NCBI GenBank assembly: GCA_910574865.1
Contig: CAJTDN010000004.1
Span: 278,220-342,219 of the forward strand
Length of the DNA stretch: 64,000 nt
Reading direction: 5' to 3'
Source of the DNA: Lachnospiraceae bacterium
Lineage (GTDB): Bacteria > Bacillota > Clostridia > Lachnospirales > Lachnospiraceae
Part shown: positions 24,588 through 33,399 of the stretch, piece after piece
How positions within the stretch are numbered: the stretch's first letter is position 1
Layout: every line of letters starts with the position of its first letter
Program-made: the position numbers and the translations under genes
Notes under the pieces: generated by a model
What the model was told of the DNA's origin: nothing
Database searches by the model: none
The model's input: the letters and a program-made list of their open reading frames with translations, nothing else

Positions 24588-26576
24588 TCAATACTCAAAC
24601 ACCGCCACCCCATACGGCTGCAGCGGGTACGCAAACGAATATTTCTGCCCGTCACACTCTTCCTTCACGGGCTTGTACATCTGCGGGCGTTCGACACCCT
24701 TCCCGCCATACCTCGGGTTGTCGCTGTCAAGTATCAGCTTGAACTGTTTGCGCTTCGGCACGCCCACGCGGTAATCCGGCCGTTCCATCGGCGTGAAGTT
24801 ACAGACGAACAGCAGGTTCTTCTTATTGTCCTTCGAGTGTCTTACAAAGCTGAAAATGCTGCGGAAGGTGTCATCCTTGTTAATCCACTCAAACCCCTTC
24901 TCGTCCGTGTCAAGCTCGTACAGTGCCTTGTTCTTCTGGTACAAATGCAGCAAATCCTGATACCAGTTCTGAATCTGGCAGTGCTCGTCCTCGGCCAGCA
25001 AGAACCAGTCTATCTCGCGCTCCTCGCTCCATTCGCGCAACTGGGCGAATTCTTGTCCCATGAACAAGAGCTTCTTGCCCGGATGTCCCATCATGAAGGC
25101 ATATGCCACCTTCAAATTGGCAAACTTATCGAACCCAAGTCCCGGCATCTTGTTGAGCATCGAGCACTTGAGATGCACGACCTCGTCATGCGAGAGCACC
25201 AGGACATAATTCTCGCTGTAGGCATATTCCATGGAAAATGTCATCATGTAATGCGCGTTCTTGCGGAACAGCGGATCCAGCTTCATGTACTCCGTAAAGT
25301 CGTGCATCCAGCCCATGTTCCATTTCAGGGAAAAGCCCAGGCCGTCGTCCTCCGGCTTGCCCGTCACCTTCGGCCATGCCGTGGACTCCTCGGCAATCAT
25401 CAGCGCGCCCGGATTCCTGCCCAACAACACGGAATTCAAATGTTTGAAAAACTCGATTGCGTCCAAGTTCTCCTTGCCACCGTATTTATTCGGCAGCCAC
25501 TGTCCCTCCTGCCTTCCGTAGTCTAAATACAACATGCTCGCCACCGCGTCCACGCGAAGCCCGTCCACATGGTAATGCTCTACCCAGAACAAGGCGTTTC
25601 CAATCAGGAAAGTGCGCACCTCCGGCTTTGAGTAATCAAAAATCTTCGTCCCCCAGTCCGGATGTTCGCCCCGGCGCGGATCCGCGTACTCGAACGTCGG
25701 CGTGCCGTCAAAGTCGGCCAGCCCGTGCGCGTCCCGTGGAAAATGCGCCGGCACCCAGTCCAGGATGACACCGATTTTGTTACGGTGCAAATAATCCACC
25801 ATGAACACGAAGTCCTCCGGCGTGCCATAGCGCGAGGTCGGCGCGTAATATCCGGTTACCTGGTAGCCCCAGGAGCCATCAAACGGATGCTCCAGGATGC
25901 CCATCAGCTCGACGTGCGTGTAGCCCATCTTCTTTACGTAATCCGTGATGGCCACCGCGAATTCGCGGTAATTGTAGAACCCGTCCCACTCGACTTCCGC
26001 CGCCAACGAATCCGGCCTCGGATGGCGCATCCATGATCCCGGATGCACCTCGTAAATGGCCATCGGGCTTTCCTTATGGTTCCACTTGTCACGCGCCGCC
26101 AGCCATGCCTTGTCCGTCCATTTGAAATTCGTGATGTCCGTCACCCGTGAGGCGTTCCCCGGCCGCTTCTCCGTGAAATTGGCAAAGGGGTCGGCCTTGT
26201 CGATGCGTTGGCCCTTCATCGTCTCGACGCTGAACTTGTACATCGTCCCTTGTTCCACGCCCGGCACGAAACACGTGTAAATGCCTACCGGCTCCTGCCG
26301 TTCCATCGGCGTGGCCGTAAAATCCCAATTGTTGAACTCGCCAATCACGGACACGCTTTTCGCGTGGGGAGCCCATACGGCAAAATAAACGCCCTCCACG
26401 CTATTTACCGTCACTTTGTGCGCGCCCATCTTCTTATAAATCTCGTAATGGTTGCCCTTGCCGAACAGATACTGGTCCAGTTCGCCGATCTCATGGGGGA
26501 GAAGCGCCTTTTTCCCCTTTTTCCCCCTCCTTTCGGCTTTCTTTTCTACTTTTTTTATAGGTTTCTTCTTTTCCAT
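24588..26576 (-). CDS. glgB: 1,4-alpha-glucan branching enzyme
   Basis: A GlgB of about 662 residues that makes alpha-1,6 branches in glycogen. It has an N-terminal CBM48 domain (VYFAVWAPHAKSVSVIGEFN) and then the GH13 barrel. The conserved regions are VILDWVPAHFPRDAHGL, VDGLRVDAVASMLYLDYGR (nucleophile Asp), LMIAEESTAWP (acid Glu) and LVLSHDEVVH. The N-terminal extension (KKPIKKVEKKAERRGKKGKK) is very basic and unusual, possibly nucleic-acid or glycogen binding. Met at 26576 is chosen since GGAGGGTAGCTTT precedes it. No other glycogen gene is nearby. It is the last gene behind the ligase/ior cluster and may be transcribed with it. Confidence 0.93.
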   Translation of the reverse strand: MEKKKPIKKVEKKAERRGKKGKKALLPHEIGELDQYLFGKGNHYEIYKKMGAHKVTVNSVEGVYFAVWAPHAKSVSVIGEFNNWDFTATPMERQEPVGIYTCFVPGVEQGTMYKFSVETMKGQRIDKADPFANFTEKRPGNASRVTDITNFKWTDKAWLAARDKWNHKESPMAIYEVHPGSWMRHPRPDSLAAEVEWDGFYNYREFAVAITDYVKKMGYTHVELMGILEHPFDGSWGYQVTGYYAPTSRYGTPEDFVFMVDYLHRNKIGVILDWVPAHFPRDAHGLADFDGTPTFEYADPRRGEHPDWGTKIFDYSKPEVRTFLIGNALFWVEHYHVDGLRVDAVASMLYLDYGRQEGQWLPNKYGGKENLDAIEFFKHLNSVLLGRNPGALMIAEESTAWPKVTGKPEDDGLGFSLKWNMGWMHDFTEYMKLDPLFRKNAHYMMTFSMEYAYSENYVLVLSHDEVVHLKCSMLNKMPGLGFDKFANLKVAYAFMMGHPGKKLLFMGQEFAQLREWSEEREIDWFLLAEDEHCQIQNWYQDLLHLYQKNKALYELDTDEKGFEWINKDDTFRSIFSFVRHSKDNKKNLLFVCNFTPMERPDYRVGVPKRKQFKLILDSDNPRYGGKGVERPQMYKPVKEECDGQKYSFAYPLQPYGVAVFEY

Positions 26577-26674
26577 AAAGCTACCCTCCGCTCCTATTTT
26601 TTCAACTACGTCCATTATACTGTAAATTGCAGGAAAAAAAAAGAGAAAACAAAAAATTGTTTTCTCTTTTTCCA

Positions 26675-28309
26675 TCATCCCTTGTTTTGCTGTTCCACCA
26701 GCTTGTCCGCCCCATATATCTTTCGCAGCAGCGGCTTCTCGATTTTCCCGGTGGCATTCCTCGGAACCTCGGCAAAAATGACCTTCTTCGGCCGCTTATA
26801 ACGCGGCAGTCCCTTGCAGAACTCGTCAATCTCCTCCTGCGTGCATTCCATGCCCTCCTTGATGGAAACAATCGCGCCCGTAATCTCGCCCAACCGCTTG
26901 TCCGGCAGGCCGATGACCGCCACGTCCCTCACCTTTTCATAGGCGCTCATGAAATTCTCAATCTGCACCGGATAAATATTTTCACCGCCGCTGACAATCA
27001 CGTCTTTCTTCCTGTCCACGAGGAAAATGAAACCGTCCTCGTCCTGCATCGCCATGTCCCCGGTATACAGCCAGCCATTTTTCAACGTTTCTGCCGTCGC
27101 CGCCGGGTCGTTGTAATAACAACTCATCACGCCCGGCCCCTTGACGCAAAGCTCGCCAACGTCGCCACGCGCGACCTCGCCGTCATTTTCATCCACGATC
27201 TTGCATTTCCAGCGGTAACCCGGAACGCCAATCGCGCCTACCTTGTGTATATTTTCCACGCCCAGGTGCACGCACCCCGGCCCCGTCGATTCCGACAATC
27301 CATAGTTGGTGTCGTACAGATGATGCGGGAAATACTCCTTCCAATGGCGGATCAAGGACGGCGGCACCGGCTGCGCGCCGATGTGCATCAGCCTCCACTG
27401 ACCCAGTTCATAATCTTCCAACTTCAGGTCGCCGCGATCCAGCGTGTCCAAAATGTCTTGCGCCCACGGCACCAGCAGCCAGACAATCGTACAATGCTCC
27501 TTGGAGACGGCATCCAGGATGATTTCCGGCGTCGCGCCCTTCAACAACACCGCCTTGCTGCCCGCGCAGAGGCTCCCCATCCAATGGAACTTGGCTCCCG
27601 TATGGTAAAGTGGCGGAATGCACAAGAACACGTCGCCACGGTCGGTCAAGTGATGCTTCTGCTCCATCTGCGCCGCCTGCATCAGGCTTTCGTGGTCATG
27701 CAGGATTGCCTTGGGAAATCCCGTCGTCCCGGACGAAAAATAAATCGCCGCGTCATCTTCCTCCTCCAGCCGGACGAGCGGCGGCTGGCTGGAGCAGTCG
27801 GCCACCAGTTCCCGATAGCTCTCGGCGAACGTAGGACACCCGTCCCCCACGTAAATGAGCAGCCGCCCCTTGCTCAGGTCGTCGGCAATCGACTCGATAC
27901 GTCCGATGAACTCCGGCCCGAAAAACAACATGTGCACTTCCGCCAAGTCCGCACAATACTTGATTTCCTTCTCGTCAAATCGGAAGTTAAACGGCACCGC
28001 TATCGCCCCGGTCTTCAAGATTCCAAAATAAATCGGCAGCCATTCCAGGCAGTTGAACATCAAGATTGCCACCCGGTCGCCTTTCTGGATGCCCCTCGAG
28101 AGCAGCATGTTCGCCACGCGGTTCGCCTTTTCGTCAAAAATCCCCCACGTGATTTCCCTCCGATACGGAACCGCCGAGGTCTGTTGGACGAGGTCGTACT
28201 CCTTCCACGTCGTGCGCCTGGTGTCCTTCATCGTCGGGTTGAGCTCGACCAGCGCCACCTCGTCCCCGTACAATTTATGATTCCGTTCCAATAAATCTGT
28301 AACCGGCAT
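26675..28309 (-). CDS. AMP-forming acyl-CoA synthetase
   Basis: A 544-residue adenylate-forming enzyme of the acyl-CoA synthetase type. The AMP-binding motif is YFSSGTTGFPKAILHDHE, followed by YGLSESTGPG, the hinge-region motif WLYTGDMAMQDEDGFIFLVD and the C-terminal lysine in NATGKIEKPLLRK. It would activate a carboxylate with ATP and CoA. The chain cannot be told from sequence, but the gene lies directly behind the phenylacetate-CoA ligase gene and iorBA, so an aromatic or branched acid from amino acid breakdown is plausible. GAGGGAATAAAT precedes the ATG at 28309; the longer frame upstream has no start signal. Confidence 0.85.
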   Translation of the reverse strand: MPVTDLLERNHKLYGDEVALVELNPTMKDTRRTTWKEYDLVQQTSAVPYRREITWGIFDEKANRVANMLLSRGIQKGDRVAILMFNCLEWLPIYFGILKTGAIAVPFNFRFDEKEIKYCADLAEVHMLFFGPEFIGRIESIADDLSKGRLLIYVGDGCPTFAESYRELVADCSSQPPLVRLEEEDDAAIYFSSGTTGFPKAILHDHESLMQAAQMEQKHHLTDRGDVFLCIPPLYHTGAKFHWMGSLCAGSKAVLLKGATPEIILDAVSKEHCTIVWLLVPWAQDILDTLDRGDLKLEDYELGQWRLMHIGAQPVPPSLIRHWKEYFPHHLYDTNYGLSESTGPGCVHLGVENIHKVGAIGVPGYRWKCKIVDENDGEVARGDVGELCVKGPGVMSCYYNDPAATAETLKNGWLYTGDMAMQDEDGFIFLVDRKKDVIVSGGENIYPVQIENFMSAYEKVRDVAVIGLPDKRLGEITGAIVSIKEGMECTQEEIDEFCKGLPRYKRPKKVIFAEVPRNATGKIEKPLLRKIYGADKLVEQQNKG

Positions 28310-28349
28310 ATTTATTCCCTCGTTACTATGAATAGTAGCTTTCCCTTTC

Positions 28350-29651
28350 TTATTTATACAAATGTCTCTTGTCAATGACGCGCACCGCCTTGCCCTCGCT
28401 GCGCACGATGCTCTTCGGCTCGAGGATTTTCACGTCCACCCGGATGCCGAGCATGGATTTCAAATCTTTCACGATTTCCTTCTTCCTCAACTCGACAGGC
28501 ATGCCGCTTACCGCCATCGCCGGTGTCAACTCCACTTGTACCTCGCAAATGTCGCTGTTGCCGACACGGTCGACGACGATTTGATAATTGGCCTGATAAC
28601 CAAGATTTAACAACACGGTCTCTATCTGGGACGGGAACACGTTGACGCCCTTGATAATCAGCATGTCGTCACTGCGCCCTGTCGGCTTGTGCATGCGGAT
28701 GTGCGTACGCCCGCAAGAACAAGGCTGCCTGGTCAGGTAACAGAGGTCACGCGTGCGATAACGAAGCAACGGGAACGCCTTCTTCGTGATACACGTAAAC
28801 ACCAGCTCGCCCACTTCGCCCTCCGGCAACACCTCGCCCGTGTCCGGATTGATAATCTCCGGAATGAAGTGGTCTTCCTGAATGTGCATCCCGGCCTGCT
28901 CCTCGCACTCAAACGACACGCCCGGGCCGGAAATCTCCGTCAGCCCGTAAATGTCATACGCCTTGATGCCAAGCGCCTCCTCGATATTGTGGCGCATTTC
29001 CTCCGTCCACGGCTCCGCGCCGAAAATGCCGGCCTTCAGCTTGATTTTATCCTTCAGCCCCCTTTCGGCAATGGCCTCCCCGAGGTTGGCCGCATAGGAC
29101 GGCGTGCAACAAATAATCGTGGAACCCAAATCCGTCATGAACTGCAGCTGCCTCTCAGTATTTCCCGAAGACATCGGGAGCGTAAGGCAGCCGACCTTGT
29201 GGGAACCGCCGTTGAGTCCCGGGCCGCCCGTGAACAAGCCGTAACCGTAGCAGACATGGCACACGTCCTCCTTCGTGCCTCCCGCCGCCACGATGGCCCT
29301 CGCGCAGCACTCTTCCCAAACGTCAATGTCCTCCTGCGTGTAAAACGCCACCACGCGCCGTCCCGTCGTCCCGCTGGTAGATTGAATCCGCACGCAGTCA
29401 CTAAGCGGCACGCCCAGCAGGCCGTACGGATACTGGTCACGTAGGTCGTCCTTGGTAATAAACGGCAGCTTATGTAAGTCCTCGATTCCCTTTATGTCCT
29501 CCGGCTTCACGCCCGCCTCGTCCATCCGGTTACGATAGAATTCCACGTTTTCATAGACAAATTTTACTTGCCGCCCCAATCTTTCACTCTGTAACTTTTG
29601 CAGTTCCTCGACCGGCATCGTCTCAATTTCCGGCTGATAATAATTCCCCAT
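28350..29651 (-). CDS. paaK: Phenylacetate-CoA ligase family enzyme
   Basis: A 433-residue PaaK-type arylacetate-CoA ligase. Diagnostic blocks are RIQSTSGTTGRRVVAFYT (AMP loop), KAYDIYGLTEISGPGVSFEC, LCYLTRQPCSCGRTHIRMHK with its metal-binding cysteines, and DDMLIIKGVNVFPSQIE. In anaerobes this enzyme next to an indolepyruvate ferredoxin oxidoreductase can run from aryl-CoA to free acid and ATP. The start follows GAAAGAAACCG, a weak ribosome binding site. It lies 22 bp behind iorB on the same strand, so the two are co-transcribed. Confidence 0.9.
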   Translation of the reverse strand: MGNYYQPEIETMPVEELQKLQSERLGRQVKFVYENVEFYRNRMDEAGVKPEDIKGIEDLHKLPFITKDDLRDQYPYGLLGVPLSDCVRIQSTSGTTGRRVVAFYTQEDIDVWEECCARAIVAAGGTKEDVCHVCYGYGLFTGGPGLNGGSHKVGCLTLPMSSGNTERQLQFMTDLGSTIICCTPSYAANLGEAIAERGLKDKIKLKAGIFGAEPWTEEMRHNIEEALGIKAYDIYGLTEISGPGVSFECEEQAGMHIQEDHFIPEIINPDTGEVLPEGEVGELVFTCITKKAFPLLRYRTRDLCYLTRQPCSCGRTHIRMHKPTGRSDDMLIIKGVNVFPSQIETVLLNLGYQANYQIVVDRVGNSDICEVQVELTPAMAVSGMPVELRKKEIVKDLKSMLGIRVDVKILEPKSIVRSEGKAVRVIDKRHLYK

Positions 29652-29673
29652 CGGTTTCTTTCTCCTTATCTTC

Positions 29674-30246
29674 TCATTCTCCTCTTCCCAACGCGAAGGC
29701 CTTCAAGTTGAGTTCCACATATTTTTCCGGCACACATTCCCTGATTGCCTGCCGCCACTTTTCTGCCGGAATTTCGTCAAAATATTTTGACAGCCTGCCC
29801 ATCAGCACGATGTTGACCGCCTTGGCCGAACCCGCTTCCTCTGCCAGAGACAGACAGTCCATGGCGTCCACCTGCACGCCGGCACCTTCCATCTTCCCCA
29901 CGAGGTCTTCCGGATACCGCGCCGCCCCGGTAATGACCGGCATCGGGTCAATTTCCTGCGTGTTTACCACGATTCGTCCGTCTTTCTTCAAATACTCCAC
30001 GTAACGGGCCGCCTCCAGCTTTTCAAAGGAAACGATAAAGTCCGCCTCGCCCTTGTCAATGACCGGGGAGTACACCTTTTCCCCGAACCGCACGTACGTC
30101 ACCACGCTCCCGCCGCGCTGGCTCATGCCATGCACCTCGGACACTTTCACGTCATATCCCTGCGTCAAAAGCAAATGCCCAAGCAGCTTGCTCGCCAAAA
30201 GCGAACCCTGCCCGCCGACGCCGACAATCATAATATTCTTCGTCAT
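29674..30246 (-). CDS. iorB: Indolepyruvate ferredoxin oxidoreductase, beta subunit
   Basis: A 190-residue gamma-domain subunit of 2-oxoacid:ferredoxin oxidoreductases. It starts with IMIVGVGGQGSLLASKLLGH, then HGMSQRGGSVVTYVRFG and the late NIVLMGRLSKYF. Together with the IorA subunit it oxidises aryl pyruvates (from Trp, Phe, Tyr transamination) to aryl-acetyl-CoA and reduces ferredoxin. AAGGAGGTACATAAAA precedes the ATG. It follows iorA after about 50 bp. Confidence 0.92.
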   Translation of the reverse strand: MTKNIMIVGVGGQGSLLASKLLGHLLLTQGYDVKVSEVHGMSQRGGSVVTYVRFGEKVYSPVIDKGEADFIVSFEKLEAARYVEYLKKDGRIVVNTQEIDPMPVITGAARYPEDLVGKMEGAGVQVDAMDCLSLAEEAGSAKAVNIVLMGRLSKYFDEIPAEKWRQAIRECVPEKYVELNLKAFALGRGE

Positions 30247-30295
30247 TTTTATGTACCTCCTTGGTTAGCAGTCACTTTGCATGGTAACCTGCTTG

Positions 30296-32026
30296 TCAGC
30301 CGTCCTGCAATGCGTCGAACTTGCACATCTGCTGGCAGACGCCGCAGCCCACGCACAACGTCGTGTCGATGACGGCCTTCCCGTCCCGGATGCTGATTGC
30401 CGGGCACCCGAGGCGCATGCACGACTTGCAGCCCACGCACTTGTCCTTCTCCACCTTTAACGGGGGATTTCGCTTCACATATTTTAACAGTGCGCACGGC
30501 CTTCTGCTGATGATGACGGAAGGCTCCGCCGCCGCCAATTCTTCCTTAACCACGCGGTCACATTCTGCCAGGTCATAAGGATCCACCACGACCACCCTTG
30601 AAAAGCCCATCGCCCTGCATAATGCCTCGAGGTCAATCTTGCCCGCCGGATCGCCCTTGATGTCGTACCCGGTCGTCGGGTTCTGCTGGTGACCGGTCAT
30701 GCCCGTGATGGAATTGTCCAAAATCACCACCGTGGAATTGCTCTGGTTATATGCAATGTTGGCAAGCCCGGTCATTCCCGAATGCATGAACGTCGAGTCG
30801 CCGATGACCGCCACGGTCCGCCGCTCGCCCTCGGCTCCCAACGCCTTGTTAAATCCGTGCGTCGCGCTGATGGAAGCACCCATGCAGAGCGTCATCTCCA
30901 TCGCGGAAAGCGGCGCCACGGCACCGAGCGTGTAACAGCCGATGTCGCCAAGCACGGTACATTTATTTTTTGCCAACGTGTAAAACAAGCCCCTATGCGG
31001 ACATCCCGCGCACATCACCGGCGGCCTGCCCGGAATCGCCTCGTCAAGCTTCCGGCCTTCCGGCACGGCCTGACCAAGCTTTTTTGCAATCAGGTTCTGG
31101 GAAAATTCTCCTTCAATTGGCAACACGTCCTTGCCCGTCACTTCAAGCCCCAGCCGCCTGCAATGGTTCTCGATAATCGGATCCAGTTCTTCGACCACCA
31201 CCAGCCTTTGCACCTTGGCGGCAAAATCAAGAATCAATTTTTCCGGCAACGGATTGACCATGCCCAATTTCAAGACGGAAGCCTTGCCGCCAAACACTTC
31301 CTTCACGTACTGGTAACTCGTGGAAGAAGTGACGATGCCAAACGCGGTATCGCCCATCTCCACGCAGTTGAGCTCGCTCGTCTCGGCATATTCCACCAGC
31401 TTGCGCATGCGCTCCTCGACGACGGGATGACGGCGGATGGCATTGCCCGGCATCATCACGTATTTCGCGATATTTTTCTCATAAGGAATCGTCTCCGGCA
31501 CGACGCGCCCGCCCGTCTCCACCACGCTCTGCGAATGCGCCACGCGGGTACACATCTTGATGATGACCGGCGTGTCAAACCGTTCCGAAATCTCAAATGC
31601 CAGCTTGGCAAAGCGGTACGCCTCCGAAGAATCCGAGGGTTCCAACATCGGAACCTTTGACGCGATGGCATGGTGGCGCGAATCCTGCTCGTTCTGGGAA
31701 GAATGCATCCCCGCGTCATCCGCCACGCAGATGACCATCCCCGCGTTGACCCCCGTGTAAGAACAAGTGTATAACGGGTCGGCCGCCACGTTCAGTCCGA
31801 CGTGTTTCATCCCACAAAAGCTGCGCTTCCCCGCCAGCGACGCGCCAAAGGCCACCTCCATGGCCACCTTCTCGTTCGGCGCCCACTCACAATATATCTC
31901 GTCATATTTCGCGGCTTCCTCGGTCACCTCGGTGCTCGGCGTCCCCGGATAGCTGGACACCACGCAGCAGCCGGCCTCGTACAAGCCCCGGGCGAGAGCC
32001 TTATTGCCTAACATTAATTGTCTCAT
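30296..32026 (-). CDS. iorA: Indolepyruvate ferredoxin oxidoreductase, alpha subunit
   Basis: A 576-residue subunit with pyrimidine- and pyrophosphate-binding TPP domains (CCVVSSYPGTPSTEVTEEAA; AVIGDSTFMHSGMTGLANIA) and a C-terminal ferredoxin domain with two 4Fe-4S motifs, CVGCKSCMRLGCP and CVGCGVCQQMC. The 'MCAGCPHRGLFY' block near residue 340 is the family signature. It is cytoplasmic and oxygen-sensitive. It heads the iorA-iorB-paaK-acyl-CoA synthetase-glgB gene row, with AAAGGATTTTTGGGTT before the ATG and an AT-rich promoter region upstream. The enzyme is typical of archaea and amino-acid-fermenting Clostridia. Confidence 0.94.
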   Translation of the reverse strand: MRQLMLGNKALARGLYEAGCCVVSSYPGTPSTEVTEEAAKYDEIYCEWAPNEKVAMEVAFGASLAGKRSFCGMKHVGLNVAADPLYTCSYTGVNAGMVICVADDAGMHSSQNEQDSRHHAIASKVPMLEPSDSSEAYRFAKLAFEISERFDTPVIIKMCTRVAHSQSVVETGGRVVPETIPYEKNIAKYVMMPGNAIRRHPVVEERMRKLVEYAETSELNCVEMGDTAFGIVTSSTSYQYVKEVFGGKASVLKLGMVNPLPEKLILDFAAKVQRLVVVEELDPIIENHCRRLGLEVTGKDVLPIEGEFSQNLIAKKLGQAVPEGRKLDEAIPGRPPVMCAGCPHRGLFYTLAKNKCTVLGDIGCYTLGAVAPLSAMEMTLCMGASISATHGFNKALGAEGERRTVAVIGDSTFMHSGMTGLANIAYNQSNSTVVILDNSITGMTGHQQNPTTGYDIKGDPAGKIDLEALCRAMGFSRVVVVDPYDLAECDRVVKEELAAAEPSVIISRRPCALLKYVKRNPPLKVEKDKCVGCKSCMRLGCPAISIRDGKAVIDTTLCVGCGVCQQMCKFDALQDG

Positions 32027-32235
32027 AACCCAAAAATCCTTTCTTATGTAAAATGCGCTTTTTCTATCATATCATTTTTTTTATGAGAAGTAAATGAAAA
32101 ATTTTAGCAATTTAGCGATTTAAAGTGAAAAAGATTACTTTTTCCTCTTCCCCTTGCGCCTTCCCCGGATTGCCACGCCAAAGAAAAGTGCCGTGACGAA
32201 TAAGACAAAAATGCCAAACATGTGCCAATCCACAC

Positions 32236-32262
32236 AAAAAAGGGGACATTTTTGTCCCCACT
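32236..32262 (-). terminator. Terminator hairpin, minus strand
   Basis: GGGGACA and TGTCCCC pair around a short AT loop. In the minus sense the hairpin is followed by TTTTTTGTG. It lies just behind the 3' end of the remnant at 32267. Confidence 0.65.
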
Positions 32263-32266
32263 CCTT

Positions 32267-32598
32267 TTATTCCGTCACTTTCTGCACGTTTCCTTCCATG
32301 ATTCCCACCTCGTTAAAGGCATCCTCCAGCGGTTCAATCTCCATCACCATGTCGAGAGTACCCACCCTGGTCGCCTTGAACTTCGGCGGTGCCGCCTTCT
32401 CCCCCGTTCCGATACCGAACGCGCGCCCTTTATGTCTGGCATGTTCGTGAACATCCCTTTTGGAATTGCAACATTCCGCAAAGGTTCCAGGCAACATCGA
32501 AACAATCGACTTTTATTCATGGTGGTGTTTGTGTAGGCAAACATATACGTCTTATTAAAATTTTCAGGCACATTGACGGCTTGTTCCCCAACATTCAC
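32267..32598 (-). pseudogene. C-terminal remnant of an unrecognised gene, frameshifted
   Basis: Two overlapping frames together look like the end of one protein. One gives NVPENFNKTYMFAYTNTTMN and later 'PKGMFTNMPDIKGAR'. The other continues RAFGIGTGEKAAPPKFKATR and then VGTLDMVMEIEPLEDAFNEV to a stop at 32267. A shift near 32420 would join them. I do not recognise the family. The tail is acidic and could be a regulatory or metal-binding domain. No start or ribosome binding site is seen, so it is not a working gene. Confidence 0.4.
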
Positions 32599-33258
32599 TT
32601 TCCATACTCATACTCAAAGGACGCCCTCTCCGTCTCAAACGCGAAAAGCGTCCTTCCCCCGACGCGGAAACGATACGCCGCTCCGCAAGCCGGGCTCTCA
32701 TGGATGGTCCTGGTCATGTCTCCCCCGACCGAAGCCTTGAGCAGATGCCATTCCGCCTTTCTCGCCCCTTCCTTCGCCAAACCTTCCCCACTCCGTTTCA
32801 TCCTCGCGTCCAGCACCATGTCGCCTTGCACGATTCGAAGTATCCCGTTTCGGTTCACCACCACCCGCGCCCCCAGATACGTGGCCAGCCGGTATTCCCG
32901 CCCTTTCCAAAGCACGACGCCTATGATGCCGGTAAAGTGCATTTTCGCCATGGGAATGTCGGCCACGGACAGCATCAGCGAACCGCCTTTAAAAAGGCAC
33001 TGGGTCCATGCATATTCTTTGGGAAACGACCGTCCCCTGTCTCCTTCCCAATATCCCACCCCTCTTGAAAAATCAAACAGCTTCCCGTTCACCTCCACGC
33101 GCCCGCGTACCTCGTGGCGCATGCTCCACACGCCGTGTCGGCATTCCATGAAGGGAACAAGTACGCCTTTTTCCCGCCTGGTGCACCGCCGGTATCAACG
33201 CCAGCGTCTGAGACACGGACTGACATTTAAAATACCATCCATAGAAAAAATTTTGCAC
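32595..33258 (-). pseudogene. Tocopherol cyclase-like protein, internally deleted and frameshifted
   Basis: The N-terminal piece (33258 to about 33170) reads MQNFFYGWYFKCQS and QTLALIPAVHQ, the usual start of this family (F-x-GWYFK ... LALIPG). After a frame change, the C-terminal piece begins VPFMECRHGVWSM and contains GVGYWEGDRGRSFPKEYAWT, the family signature, then a beta-rich end. The middle 60 to 100 residues are absent. Intact bacterial members are about 300 residues and of unknown function. The C-terminal frame might still be translated from an internal Met but lacks a good ribosome binding site. Confidence 0.65.
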
Positions 33259-33399
33259 GATTCACTACCTCCTCGCCCGCATGGCCGATATGCGATTCGA
33301 AACGGCCACGTGTCTAAGAACTTGTGCTTATTTTTTCCATGGATGGTTCAAATTATTCGCCACGATTCACGCCAACGAGATTTATAACGGATATCACCC

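Noticed and set aside
26627-28294. 555-codon plus-strand frame
   Set aside because: It is an antisense shadow of the acyl-CoA synthetase gene caused by GC-rich codons; its composition is not protein-like.
32150-32240. 28-residue membrane peptide on the minus strand (MFGIFVLFVTALFFGVAIRG start)
   Set aside because: It has a hydrophobic helix and basic tail, but the terminator hairpin occupies the place of its ribosome binding site, so expression is doubtful.
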